The position numbers and the translations under genes are program-made. A DNA stretch of 64,000 nt, taken from the NCBI GenBank assembly GCA_023423715.1, contig JAFAFC010000002.1, positions 5,986 to 69,985 on the forward strand. Direction: 5' to 3'. The DNA is from Bacteroidota bacterium (GTDB lineage: Bacteria > Bacteroidota > Bacteroidia > Flavobacteriales > Weeksellaceae). How positions within the stretch are numbered: position 1 is the first letter of the stretch; each line of letters begins with the position of its first letter. Of the stretch, positions 53,628 to 62,154 are shown piece by piece. The notes below the pieces were generated by a model. That model was not told the DNA's origin. It did no database searches and saw only the letters and a program-made list of their open reading frames with translations.

Positions 53628-54653
53628 ATGAGCGAAGAAGTAAAAAAGTTTACATTTACGATTGACGGACAAACCACGGAAGTGATGCCCGGAACATCGA
53701 TATTAAACGCCGCAAGACAAATCGGAGGTCCTTCTGTTCCTCCAGCAATGTGCTATTATACGAAGTTGGAAACTAGTGGTGGAAGATGCCGTACTTGTCT
53801 TGTAGAAGTTTCTAAAGGTTCTGAAGCCGATCCTAGACCGATGCCAAAATTGGTTGCAAGCTGCCGTACCAACGTTATGGACGGAATGGAAGTTAAAAAT
53901 TTAACATCCGAAAAAACGCAGGAAGCTAGAAAAGCCGTAACCGAATTTTTATTGGTAAATCACCCGTTAGATTGTCCAGTTTGTGACCAAGCGGGAGAAT
54001 GTCATCTTCAGGATTTAGGTTATGAGCACGGTGTTGTGAATACCAGAACCGAATTCGAAAGAAATACCTACGAAGCTGATGATTTAGGTCCACACATCAA
54101 GTTGAACATGAATCGTTGTATTCTTTGTGCACGATGTGTCTTGGCTGCCAATCAATTAACTGGCGAGAGAGAACACGGAATCCTTTTCAGAGGAGATCAT
54201 GCCGAAATTTCTACGTATTTAAATAAAGCTTTAGATAACGATTTCATCGGAAACGTAATCGATGTTTGTCCAGTTGGTGCACTTACCGATAGAACATCTC
54301 GTTTCGCAAGCCGTGTTTGGTTTACCAATCCGCTTAATGCAACGTGCAAGTGTGATAAATGTTCTGGTAAAGCCGTTCTTTGGATGAAAGGGGGAGAAGT
54401 TATGAGAGTTACTGCTCGTAAAGATCAATGGGGAGAAGTGGAAGAATGGATTTGCGATGAATGTCGTTTCGAAAGAAAAAATCCTGCAGATTGGACAATT
54501 GAAGGACCAAGAAACATCGACCGTCATTCGGTTATTTCATTGAATCATTATGAGAAACCAAAATACGAGCACCGTTTGCTTGACAATTCGGATGCGAAGG
54601 AAATAAGTTCTCACGATGAACAAGAAGCAGAAAAGAAAATAGATAATCAATAA
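53628..54653 (+). CDS. nuoG: NuoG-like subunit, iron-sulfur domains only
   Basis: 341 aa from the ATG at 53628; the longer frame starts at a TTG (53598). [2Fe-2S] domain (MCYYTKLETSGGRCRTCLVE), His-Cys cluster (HPLDCPVCDQAGECHLQDLG), 4Fe-4S ligands in NRCILCARCVLAANQLTGE and CPVGALTDRTSRF, then a short part with CKCDKCSGKAV and WICDECRFERK. The large molybdopterin-like C-terminal domain of E. coli NuoG (about 900 aa in total) is missing. The next gene starts 61 bp later, so this is not a frameshift; the short form is usual in Bacteroidota. Confidence 0.93.
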   Translation: MSEEVKKFTFTIDGQTTEVMPGTSILNAARQIGGPSVPPAMCYYTKLETSGGRCRTCLVEVSKGSEADPRPMPKLVASCRTNVMDGMEVKNLTSEKTQEARKAVTEFLLVNHPLDCPVCDQAGECHLQDLGYEHGVVNTRTEFERNTYEADDLGPHIKLNMNRCILCARCVLAANQLTGEREHGILFRGDHAEISTYLNKALDNDFIGNVIDVCPVGALTDRTSRFASRVWFTNPLNATCKCDKCSGKAVLWMKGGEVMRVTARKDQWGEVEEWICDECRFERKNPADWTIEGPRNIDRHSVISLNHYEKPKYEHRLLDNSDAKEISSHDEQEAEKKIDNQ

Positions 54654-54714
54654 GAATCAATTTGTTTTAATTTCAGTTTAGAAAAAAAACAAATTTAAAT
54701 TCAAACCAATTATA

Positions 54715-55782
54715 ATGGATTTATTAACGTTTAAAGTAGTACTCGTACTGTCACTTTTCTTATTGTCACTTACCGTTGCAGCCTACTCTACTTGGGCAGA
54801 ACGTAAAGTTGCAGCCATCATGCAAGACCGTGTTGGGCCAAACAAAGCTGGACCATTCGGATTATTGCAACCTTTAGCAGATGGAGGAAAATTTTTCTTT
54901 AAAGAAGATTTTACACCTGCCAATGCCGAAAGATTCCTGTTTATCCTCGGACCAGCCTTAGTGATGTTTATTTCATTACTTACGGGAGCTGTTATTCCAT
55001 GGGGCAAAACATTAAACATTGGTGGTCAGTCATTTGATTTGCAAGTTGCCAACATCGATATTGGTGTTCTTTATATTATGGGTCTTGCCTCGGTTTCCGT
55101 TTATGGAATGATGATTGGAGGTTGGGCTTCGAACAACAAATATTCCCTAATTGGAGCTATTCGTGCGAGTTCTCAGATGATTTCGTATGAATTGGCGATG
55201 GGACTTGCATTGCTTTCGATTATTATGATGAGCGGATCACTCGATCTAAAAGTTATTGTTGAAGGACAAACCCACGGTAAAATTTGGGGAATTATCCCTG
55301 AAGTATCCGGTTTGAACTGGAATATCTTCTACCAACCTGTAGCATTCGTTATTTTCTTAATCGCTTCATTAGCTGAAGCAAACAGACACCCATTCGATTT
55401 ACCTGAATGTGAATCTGAATTGGTAACAGGATATTCAACCGAATATTCGTCAATGAAATTAGGATTGTACATGTTTGGTGAATATGTGAATATGTTTATC
55501 GGTAATGCATTAATCGCCGTTCTATTCTTCGGTGGATACAACTATCCAGGAATTGATTGGGTAACTGAAAATTGGGGCGAAAACGTCGCTGGAATTTTGA
55601 GTATCTTCTCTTTCTTAGCGAAAGTTTTCTTCGGAATCTTCTTGTTTATGTGGATTCGTTGGACGCTACCAAGATTCCGTTACGATCAATTGATGCATAT
55701 CGGTTGGAAAAAAATGATTCCGTTCGCGTTGGTGAATTTAATTGTCACTGCTGCGGTAATCTTATTCTTTATGAATAAATAA
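54715..55782 (+). CDS. nuoH: NADH:quinone oxidoreductase subunit H
   Basis: 355 aa, about eight TM helices. WAERKVAAIMQDRVGPNKAG, LLQPLADGGKFFFKEDF, SLAEANRHPFDLPECESEL and YSTEYSSMKLGLYMFGEY; C-terminal RWTLPRFRYDQLMHIGWK. Quinone-channel subunit at the base of the membrane arm. Confidence 0.97.
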   Translation: MDLLTFKVVLVLSLFLLSLTVAAYSTWAERKVAAIMQDRVGPNKAGPFGLLQPLADGGKFFFKEDFTPANAERFLFILGPALVMFISLLTGAVIPWGKTLNIGGQSFDLQVANIDIGVLYIMGLASVSVYGMMIGGWASNNKYSLIGAIRASSQMISYELAMGLALLSIIMMSGSLDLKVIVEGQTHGKIWGIIPEVSGLNWNIFYQPVAFVIFLIASLAEANRHPFDLPECESELVTGYSTEYSSMKLGLYMFGEYVNMFIGNALIAVLFFGGYNYPGIDWVTENWGENVAGILSIFSFLAKVFFGIFLFMWIRWTLPRFRYDQLMHIGWKKMIPFALVNLIVTAAVILFFMNK

Positions 55783-55843
55783 AAGTAAAATTTCATTTGA
55801 ATAAAGGCGAAAAGCCAATAATCAAATCAAAATAAGATCAAAA

Positions 55844-56386
55844 ATGAAGTTAACCAATAGATCTAAAGTTGTTTCGAACAAAAAAATGACTTTTGCGGAA
55901 AGCATCTACTTCCCTGCTATTATTCAGGGAATGGGAATTACGCTGAAGCATATGTTCAAAAAACCAGCTACTGTAGATTATCCTAATGAAGAAAGACCTA
56001 GAGCAAAGGTTTGGAGAGGACAGCACGTGCTGAAAAGAGATGATGAAGGTAGAGAGCGTTGTACTGCTTGCGGATTGTGCGCTGTTGCATGTCCTGCAGA
56101 AGCGATTACAATGACCGCTGCCGAAAGAAATAAAGACGAAAAACATTTGTATCGCGAAGAAAAATACGCTTCGGTATACGAAATCAATATGTTGCGTTGT
56201 ATTTTCTGCGGAATGTGTGAAGAAGCATGTCCGAAATCTGCAATCTATCTTACGGATAGATTAGTAGATACCGAACAAAACAGAGGTTCTTTCATCTATG
56301 GTAAAGACAAATTGGTAGAGACATTGGAACAACGAATTGACGTTTCCGATAGACAAAGTGAACAACAGAAAAACTCATTAAAATAA
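55844..56386 (+). CDS. nuoI: NADH:quinone oxidoreductase subunit I
   Basis: 180 aa ferredoxin-like subunit with two [4Fe-4S] clusters: CTACGLCAVACPAEAITM and CIFCGMCEEACPKSAIYL. N-terminal amphipathic helix (FAESIYFPAIIQGMGITLKH) contacts the membrane. Overlaps nuoJ by one base. Confidence 0.97.
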   Translation: MKLTNRSKVVSNKKMTFAESIYFPAIIQGMGITLKHMFKKPATVDYPNEERPRAKVWRGQHVLKRDDEGRERCTACGLCAVACPAEAITMTAAERNKDEKHLYREEKYASVYEINMLRCIFCGMCEEACPKSAIYLTDRLVDTEQNRGSFIYGKDKLVETLEQRIDVSDRQSEQQKNSLK

Positions 56387-56883
56387 TGGATCAGATACTA
56401 TTTTATTTGATTGCTGGAATCGCGTTATTGAGTGCTGGGTATTTCGTATTAGCAAGAAACCCGTTATATGCTATCCTTTCTTTGATTGTAACGTTTTTTT
56501 CAATCGCTGGAATGTATGTATTACTTAATGCACAATTTTTAGGAATCATCCAAATCATCGTGTATGCGGGAGCTATTATGGTATTGTTCCTTTATATTCT
56601 AATGATGCTTAATCTGAATAAAGAAGATGAAAGCCGCAAACAAAACGTCAACAAAATTGGTGGTTTCTTAGCAGCGGGTATTCTTTTTATTGGGATGTTA
56701 GGCGCGTACAAAGGTCTTACAGGAACTAGCGTTGCTGGTGACGGTGTAGATTCTTCTGTAGGTCTTACCAAAAACCTTGGAAAATTATTGTTTAACGAAT
56801 ATGTACTTCCTTTCGAGTTTGCATCAATCTTGATTCTTGCAGGTATCGTAGGAGCCGTATTAATCGGAAAAAAAGATTTATAA
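56386..56883 (+). CDS. nuoJ: NADH:quinone oxidoreductase subunit J
   Basis: 165 aa, five TM helices: LFYLIAGIALLSAGYFVLAR, QIIVYAGAIMVLFLYILMML and a final FEFASILILAGIVGAVLIGK. Start overlaps nuoI (ATG at 56386). Confidence 0.95.
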   Translation: MDQILFYLIAGIALLSAGYFVLARNPLYAILSLIVTFFSIAGMYVLLNAQFLGIIQIIVYAGAIMVLFLYILMMLNLNKEDESRKQNVNKIGGFLAAGILFIGMLGAYKGLTGTSVAGDGVDSSVGLTKNLGKLLFNEYVLPFEFASILILAGIVGAVLIGKKDL

Positions 56884-56886
56884 GAT

Positions 56887-57216
56887 ATGGATTCTGCAAA
56901 TACATTTATACAAAGCGTTCCGCTAGAGCATTTCATTATCTTGAGCACCGTACTTTTCTGTATGGGAGTTTTAGGAGTGTTGCTTCGTAAAAACGCCATC
57001 ATCATCTTAGGATGTGTGGAGTTGATGCTGAATTCGGTAAATCTTTTACTGGCTGCATTTTCAGCTTACAAAGGCGATGGAGATGGACAAATATTGGTTT
57101 TCTTTATCATGGTTGTTGCCGCTGCAGAAGTTGCAGTAGGACTAGCAATTATTTCCATGATTTACAGAAATACCCGTTCGGTGGATGTAAGTATTTTTAA
57201 CAAATTAAGAGGATAA
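56887..57216 (+). CDS. nuoK: NADH:quinone oxidoreductase subunit K
   Basis: 109 aa, three TM helices with the conserved membrane Glu pair in CVELMLNSVNLLL and VVAAAEVAVGLAI. Start 3 bp after nuoJ. Confidence 0.96.
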   Translation: MDSANTFIQSVPLEHFIILSTVLFCMGVLGVLLRKNAIIILGCVELMLNSVNLLLAAFSAYKGDGDGQILVFFIMVVAAAEVAVGLAIISMIYRNTRSVDVSIFNKLRG

Positions 57217-57222
57217 GCAGGT

Positions 57223-59136
57223 ATGGAAAATTTGGTTTACGCAATTATACTTTTACCCCTTTTTGGATTTCTTTTCAACGGTTTGTTGGGGAAGAATCTT
57301 CCGAAAATTGTGGTTGGTAGTGTCGCGACTTTAGTCGTATTTAGTTCATTTTGCATTGCTCTTTCTTTGTTTTTCAATTTTGATACTGCAGGTGGACCTG
57401 TTATTGTAAAAGCATTTGAATGGTTCCGTGTGAACGGTGTTCAGGTTAATTTTGCATTTCAGATCGATCAACTTTCGTTGATGATGATTTTAATTATCAC
57501 TGGAATTGGATCACTTATTCATTTGTATTCTATTGGATACATGAGCCATGACAAAGGTTTTTATAAATTCTTCACGTATTTAAACTTATTCATCTTCTCC
57601 ATGCTTTTATTAGTAATGGGAAGCAACTATTTGATTTTGTTTATCGGATGGGAAGGCGTAGGAGTTTGTTCGTATCTATTGATCGGATTCTGGTTCCAGA
57701 ATTGGGAATACGGAAAAGCAGCTCGTAAAGCATTTATTATGAACCGTATTGGGGATTTAGGTTTGTTAATCGGTATTTTCCTTTTAGCAAAAGAAACCAA
57801 CGCGGTAGATTATATCAGTATTGCAAACAATGCTTCTCATTTTGAAATGGACGGATTCATCATCCTTTTCATCACAGGAAGTTTATTTATTGGAGCGATC
57901 GGAAAATCAGCTCAGGTGCCATTATATACATGGTTACCCGATGCAATGGCTGGTCCAACACCTGTTTCAGCGTTAATTCACGCGGCAACGATGGTTACGG
58001 CTGGTATTTACTTAATCGTTCGTTCTAATTTCTTGTATACATTAGCGCCTTCAATGCAATCCGTAATCTTATTAGTAGGATTATTAACTGCCGCAATTGC
58101 TGCATTCTACGCATTGAGACAAAATGATATCAAAAAAGTTCTTGCCTACTCTACTGTTTCTCAATTAGGGTTTATGTTTGTAGCATTAGGTTTGGGAGCA
58201 TATACAACAGCGATGTTCCACTTGATGACACATGCTTTCTTCAAAGCGTTGTTATTCTTAGGATCAGGATCTGTGATTCACGCAATGAGTGGCGAACAAG
58301 ATATGCGTTCTATGGGAGGTTTGAAAAAATACATTCCAATTACGCATTGGACATTCCTTATCGGAACCTTTGCTATTGCAGGAATGCCGTTCTTTTCAGG
58401 GATGATTTCGAAAGATGAAATTTTAGTTGCTGCATATGCGAAAAGTCCAGTTTTTTGGATAATTCTATTCATCATTGCGGCGACAACGGCAACGTATATG
58501 TTTAGATTGTATTATTTAACATTCCACGGAGAGTTCAGAGGAACTAAGGACCAAAAATCTCATTTGCACGAAAGTCCAATGAACATGACGTTACCATTAA
58601 TCGTATTAGCGATCCTTTCCGTTGTTGGTGGATTCATCAATTTACCGCACTTCATCGGTCACGGCGAATATCAAAATTTAGCAAAATGGATTCAACCTTT
58701 GATTACAGAACAAGGTTGGAGCCAGCATGAAGCAAATATTGCTTCGGTAAACTTCACAACAGAAATGATTTTATTGGTGATTACCATTGCGATGTTCTTT
58801 GCGGTTTGGTATTTGGTAAGAAACATCTATGTAACCAAGAAAAAAGTTGCCCTACCGGAAGATCAATATCAAGGTTGGGAAAAGCTTTCTGCTCGTACAT
58901 TGTACGACAATAAAATATACAATGTCTTGTTTGTAAAAACCGTAGAAGGCCTTGGTCGTGCTGGAAAAATGTTTGATAAAGACGTTTTGGATCCTGCGGT
59001 TGATTTTATTGGTGATGGAGCCGAAGATTCGGGTAAAGCTATGAAGAAAATCCAAAACGGAAATGTAGAAAACTACGTTCTGGTAATGGCTTTGGCGATA
59101 GGAATTTTATTAATTGTTAATTTTATACTACAATAA
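57223..59136 (+). CDS. nuoL: NADH:quinone oxidoreductase subunit L
   Basis: 637 aa antiporter-like subunit, about 16 TM helices and the long lateral helix at the C-terminus. GWEGVGVCSYLLIGFWFQN, YTWLPDAMAGPTPVSALIHA, ATMVTAGIYLIVRSN and HAFFKALLFLGSGSVIH carry the conserved Glu/Lys/His proton residues. Overlaps nuoM by one base. Confidence 0.97.
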   Translation: MENLVYAIILLPLFGFLFNGLLGKNLPKIVVGSVATLVVFSSFCIALSLFFNFDTAGGPVIVKAFEWFRVNGVQVNFAFQIDQLSLMMILIITGIGSLIHLYSIGYMSHDKGFYKFFTYLNLFIFSMLLLVMGSNYLILFIGWEGVGVCSYLLIGFWFQNWEYGKAARKAFIMNRIGDLGLLIGIFLLAKETNAVDYISIANNASHFEMDGFIILFITGSLFIGAIGKSAQVPLYTWLPDAMAGPTPVSALIHAATMVTAGIYLIVRSNFLYTLAPSMQSVILLVGLLTAAIAAFYALRQNDIKKVLAYSTVSQLGFMFVALGLGAYTTAMFHLMTHAFFKALLFLGSGSVIHAMSGEQDMRSMGGLKKYIPITHWTFLIGTFAIAGMPFFSGMISKDEILVAAYAKSPVFWIILFIIAATTATYMFRLYYLTFHGEFRGTKDQKSHLHESPMNMTLPLIVLAILSVVGGFINLPHFIGHGEYQNLAKWIQPLITEQGWSQHEANIASVNFTTEMILLVITIAMFFAVWYLVRNIYVTKKKVALPEDQYQGWEKLSARTLYDNKIYNVLFVKTVEGLGRAGKMFDKDVLDPAVDFIGDGAEDSGKAMKKIQNGNVENYVLVMALAIGILLIVNFILQ

Positions 59137-60632
59137 TGTATCAGTTATTAGCATTATTACTAATACCTCTTGTAGGTTCGGGATTGATTTTCGCTTTCAG
59201 AAATTCAAGTAGCAAATACTTGGCTTTAGCGATTGCGTTTATCCAAATGTTTTTTTCATTCTATTTACTAGCTCATTTTAATTACGGGCCAACGGTAGAT
59301 GCACCATTACAATACGAAATCCAACAACCTTGGACAACGTTTATAAAAAGTACCATTCACTTCGGTATCGATGGAATGAGTATGTTGATGGTTCTTTTAA
59401 CCAATATTTTGGTGCCGTTTATTATACTTTCTGCATTCAACAGAGAAAAGCCTTATCCAAATAGCTTTTACGCATTGGTATTGCTAATGCAATTTGGGTT
59501 AATCGGAGTTTTCACAGCACTAGACGGATTGCTGTTCTACGTGTTCTGGGAAATTACGTTAATTCCGATTTGGTTTATCGCAGGACTTTGGGGTCAGGAG
59601 GATAAGAAATTCAAATTCACAACTAAATTCTTCGTTTATACGTTTGTAGGGTCACTGTTTATGCTTGCTGGATTAATCTACGTTTATGCACTACCAGGAA
59701 CGGCTTCTTTCGCTGTAACGGATTTGTATAACGCACAGATGAATTTCAATCAGCAGACTTTGGTATTTTGGTTTATTTTCTTTGCTTTTGCAGTGAAATT
59801 ACCGATTTTCCCTTTCCACACGTGGCAGCCTGATACCTATACCTATTCGCCAACACAAGGTTCCATGCTACTTTCAGGTATCATGTTGAAAATGGCGGTG
59901 TACGGATTATTACGTTATTTATTACCAATCACACCGGATGCCATCCAAGGCGTTTCAGGAGGAATTGTGATGATGCTTTGTGTATTCGGAGTTGTTTACG
60001 GAGCGTTAATCGCTATTGTACAAAACGATGCAAAACGTTTAATCGCTTACTCTTCCCTATCTCACGTTGGTTTAATTGCTGCAGGTATTTTTGCTTCGGC
60101 ATTACTAACGGTCAATGGAACGTTCACGATTGAAGGTGGAGACGGAGCGATGGTACAAACATTTGCACACGGGATCAACGTTGTTGGTTTATTCTATTGT
60201 GCAGATATTTTGACAAAGAGATTCAAAACAAGAGATATTAGAGAAATGGGAGGTATTGCTCGTGTAGCACCGAAATTTGCCGTTTTGTTTATGATTATTT
60301 TATTTGGATCCCTAGGTGTTCCATTAACGAATGGTTTCATTGGGGAATTCATCTTGATTAAATCCGTTTTTGATTATAGTACTTTATTAGGAATTCTTTC
60401 GGGAATCACGATCATTCTTGCTGCCGTATACTTACTACGTTTTTATGCGAAAGCGATGTTCGGAAAAGGAAAAGAAGAAGTTTTGGCTACGGCAAAAGAC
60501 TTGTCTAATGTAGAATTTACGGTACTTGCAAGTTTGTCAGTATTCGTAATCATCTTTGGTATTTTCCCTCAAAGTATTTTGGATTTAGTAAACAGTTCAC
60601 TGAAGTTCATCTACCTATCGATGGTAAATTAA
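59136..60632 (+). CDS. nuoM: NADH:quinone oxidoreductase subunit M
   Basis: 498 aa, about 14 TM helices. FWEITLIPIWFIAGLWG (conserved Glu), LPIFPFHTWQPDTYTYSPTQ, AIVQNDAKRLIAYSSLSHVG and FGSLGVPLTNGFIGEFIL. Proton-pumping antiporter-like subunit. Confidence 0.97.
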   Translation: MYQLLALLLIPLVGSGLIFAFRNSSSKYLALAIAFIQMFFSFYLLAHFNYGPTVDAPLQYEIQQPWTTFIKSTIHFGIDGMSMLMVLLTNILVPFIILSAFNREKPYPNSFYALVLLMQFGLIGVFTALDGLLFYVFWEITLIPIWFIAGLWGQEDKKFKFTTKFFVYTFVGSLFMLAGLIYVYALPGTASFAVTDLYNAQMNFNQQTLVFWFIFFAFAVKLPIFPFHTWQPDTYTYSPTQGSMLLSGIMLKMAVYGLLRYLLPITPDAIQGVSGGIVMMLCVFGVVYGALIAIVQNDAKRLIAYSSLSHVGLIAAGIFASALLTVNGTFTIEGGDGAMVQTFAHGINVVGLFYCADILTKRFKTRDIREMGGIARVAPKFAVLFMIILFGSLGVPLTNGFIGEFILIKSVFDYSTLLGILSGITIILAAVYLLRFYAKAMFGKGKEEVLATAKDLSNVEFTVLASLSVFVIIFGIFPQSILDLVNSSLKFIYLSMVN

Positions 60633-60648
60633 TTTTGATATTAAAGAA

Positions 60649-62031
60649 ATGAATGTATTAATTATTGTTTTTCTTACCGCAATAGTAACCCTATTTACAG
60701 GAGTTTTCGATAAAGGCAAATTTGCTCGTTATGTCGGGATTCTAGGTTTACTTATCGCTTTTAGCGTAAGTTTTCAACCCGATTGCTCGTTTTTCGATCA
60801 GTACAAACACATGTTCGAATTCGGAGCCAATGCAGCCCTTTTTACTAAAATATCAATCATTGTTACCATTTTGATATTCTTCTTAGGAGGATTTGCTTTT
60901 AGCAACCACAGAAGCCACCAGTCTGAATTGTATGCATTAATGCTTTTCGCACTTTGTGGTGGGATTCTATTATTCTCATACCAGAATTTAACGGTATTGT
61001 TCTTAGGAATTGAAATCTTATCCATTCCGTTATACGTAATGGCGGGAAGTAATAAAACTGATCTTCGCTCTATCGAAGCTTCGTTGAAGTATTTCTTGAT
61101 GGGAGCTTTTGCAACAGGATTTTTATTATTCGGTATTGCGTTGGTTTACGGTTCTACAGGAACATTTGATATTTACGAAATAAACCTTTACGGAGCACAG
61201 CATACTAAAGATGTGATGTTCATTATGGGAGCGATGTTAATGTTGGCAGGTTTAGCGTTCAAAGTATCGTTAGCACCTTTCCACATGTGGAGTCCGGATG
61301 TTTATCAAGGAGCTCCATCAATCATTACGACCTTTATGGCAACCGTTGTGAAAATTTCAGCATTTTTCGCTTTCTTTAAAATGATGACGATTTGTTTTGG
61401 TGGAATCTTACCAAGCTGGATCAATGTAATAGGTGTGTTAATCATCATTACGTTATTCTTAGCAAACGTTATGGGACTTGCACAATCCAATGCGAAACGT
61501 ATGCTAGCCTACTCTTCCATTTCACACGCAGGGTATATCGCGATGATTTTCTTTGGAATGACTAGCCTTTCTGTATATACATTAGCATTTTACCTATTTG
61601 CGTATTCATTGTCAACAATTGGCGTATTTATGTGCCTAATTTGGGTAGAAAAAATCAAAAGAGAGACTTCATACAACGCATTTAAAGGTTTAGCAAAAAC
61701 AGAACCTCTATTAGCTATTGTAACGGCTGTTTCTTTATTATCAATGGCAGGTTTACCACTTACAGCTGGTTTCATCGGGAAATTCGGAATCTTCGCTCAA
61801 GCGATTAAAACTGCTCCATTTATGGTGTTAGTTGGGGTTTTAGGTTCAGCAATTTCGATTGCGTATTATTTAAGAATTATCATTGCGATGTTCTTCTTTA
61901 AAGAAAGCAGTTTCAAAACAGCTGAAAAAGTAACCATTACGTACAATATTGTAGCGGTATTTATCATCATTGCGATTATCGTATTAGGAGTTTATCCGGA
62001 TGCATTTATGATGCAATTTGGATTAAAATAA
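60649..62031 (+). CDS. nuoN: NADH:quinone oxidoreductase subunit N
   Basis: 460 aa, about 14 TM helices. FLGIEILSIPLYVMAGSN, APFHMWSPDVYQGAPSIITT, AQSNAKRMLAYSSISHAGY and SMAGLPLTAGFIGKFG. Last gene of the nuo operon; ended by the strong terminator 20 bp later. Confidence 0.97.
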   Translation: MNVLIIVFLTAIVTLFTGVFDKGKFARYVGILGLLIAFSVSFQPDCSFFDQYKHMFEFGANAALFTKISIIVTILIFFLGGFAFSNHRSHQSELYALMLFALCGGILLFSYQNLTVLFLGIEILSIPLYVMAGSNKTDLRSIEASLKYFLMGAFATGFLLFGIALVYGSTGTFDIYEINLYGAQHTKDVMFIMGAMLMLAGLAFKVSLAPFHMWSPDVYQGAPSIITTFMATVVKISAFFAFFKMMTICFGGILPSWINVIGVLIIITLFLANVMGLAQSNAKRMLAYSSISHAGYIAMIFFGMTSLSVYTLAFYLFAYSLSTIGVFMCLIWVEKIKRETSYNAFKGLAKTEPLLAIVTAVSLLSMAGLPLTAGFIGKFGIFAQAIKTAPFMVLVGVLGSAISIAYYLRIIIAMFFFKESSFKTAEKVTITYNIVAVFIIIAIIVLGVYPDAFMMQFGLK

Positions 62032-62049
62032 ATTCCATTTTAAATAAAA

Positions 62050-62087
62050 AAAAAAGAACTCTTTTCAAAAAAGAGTTCTTTTTTTTG
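62050..62087 (+). terminator. Terminator of the nuo operon
   Basis: AAGAACTCTTTT / AAAAGAGTTCTT stem (62054-62065, 62069-62080) with long A and T flanks. Confidence 0.9.
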
Positions 62088-62154
62088 TGTCAAAATTTGA
62101 AATAGTGATATCGAATTCAAACAAAATAAGTACATTTAATAAAACTTTCATTCA

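Noticed and set aside
53628..54715. Truncated or frameshifted nuoG
   Set aside because: The short form ends cleanly 61 bp before nuoH with no remnant of the C-terminal domain; such short NuoG proteins are usual in the group.
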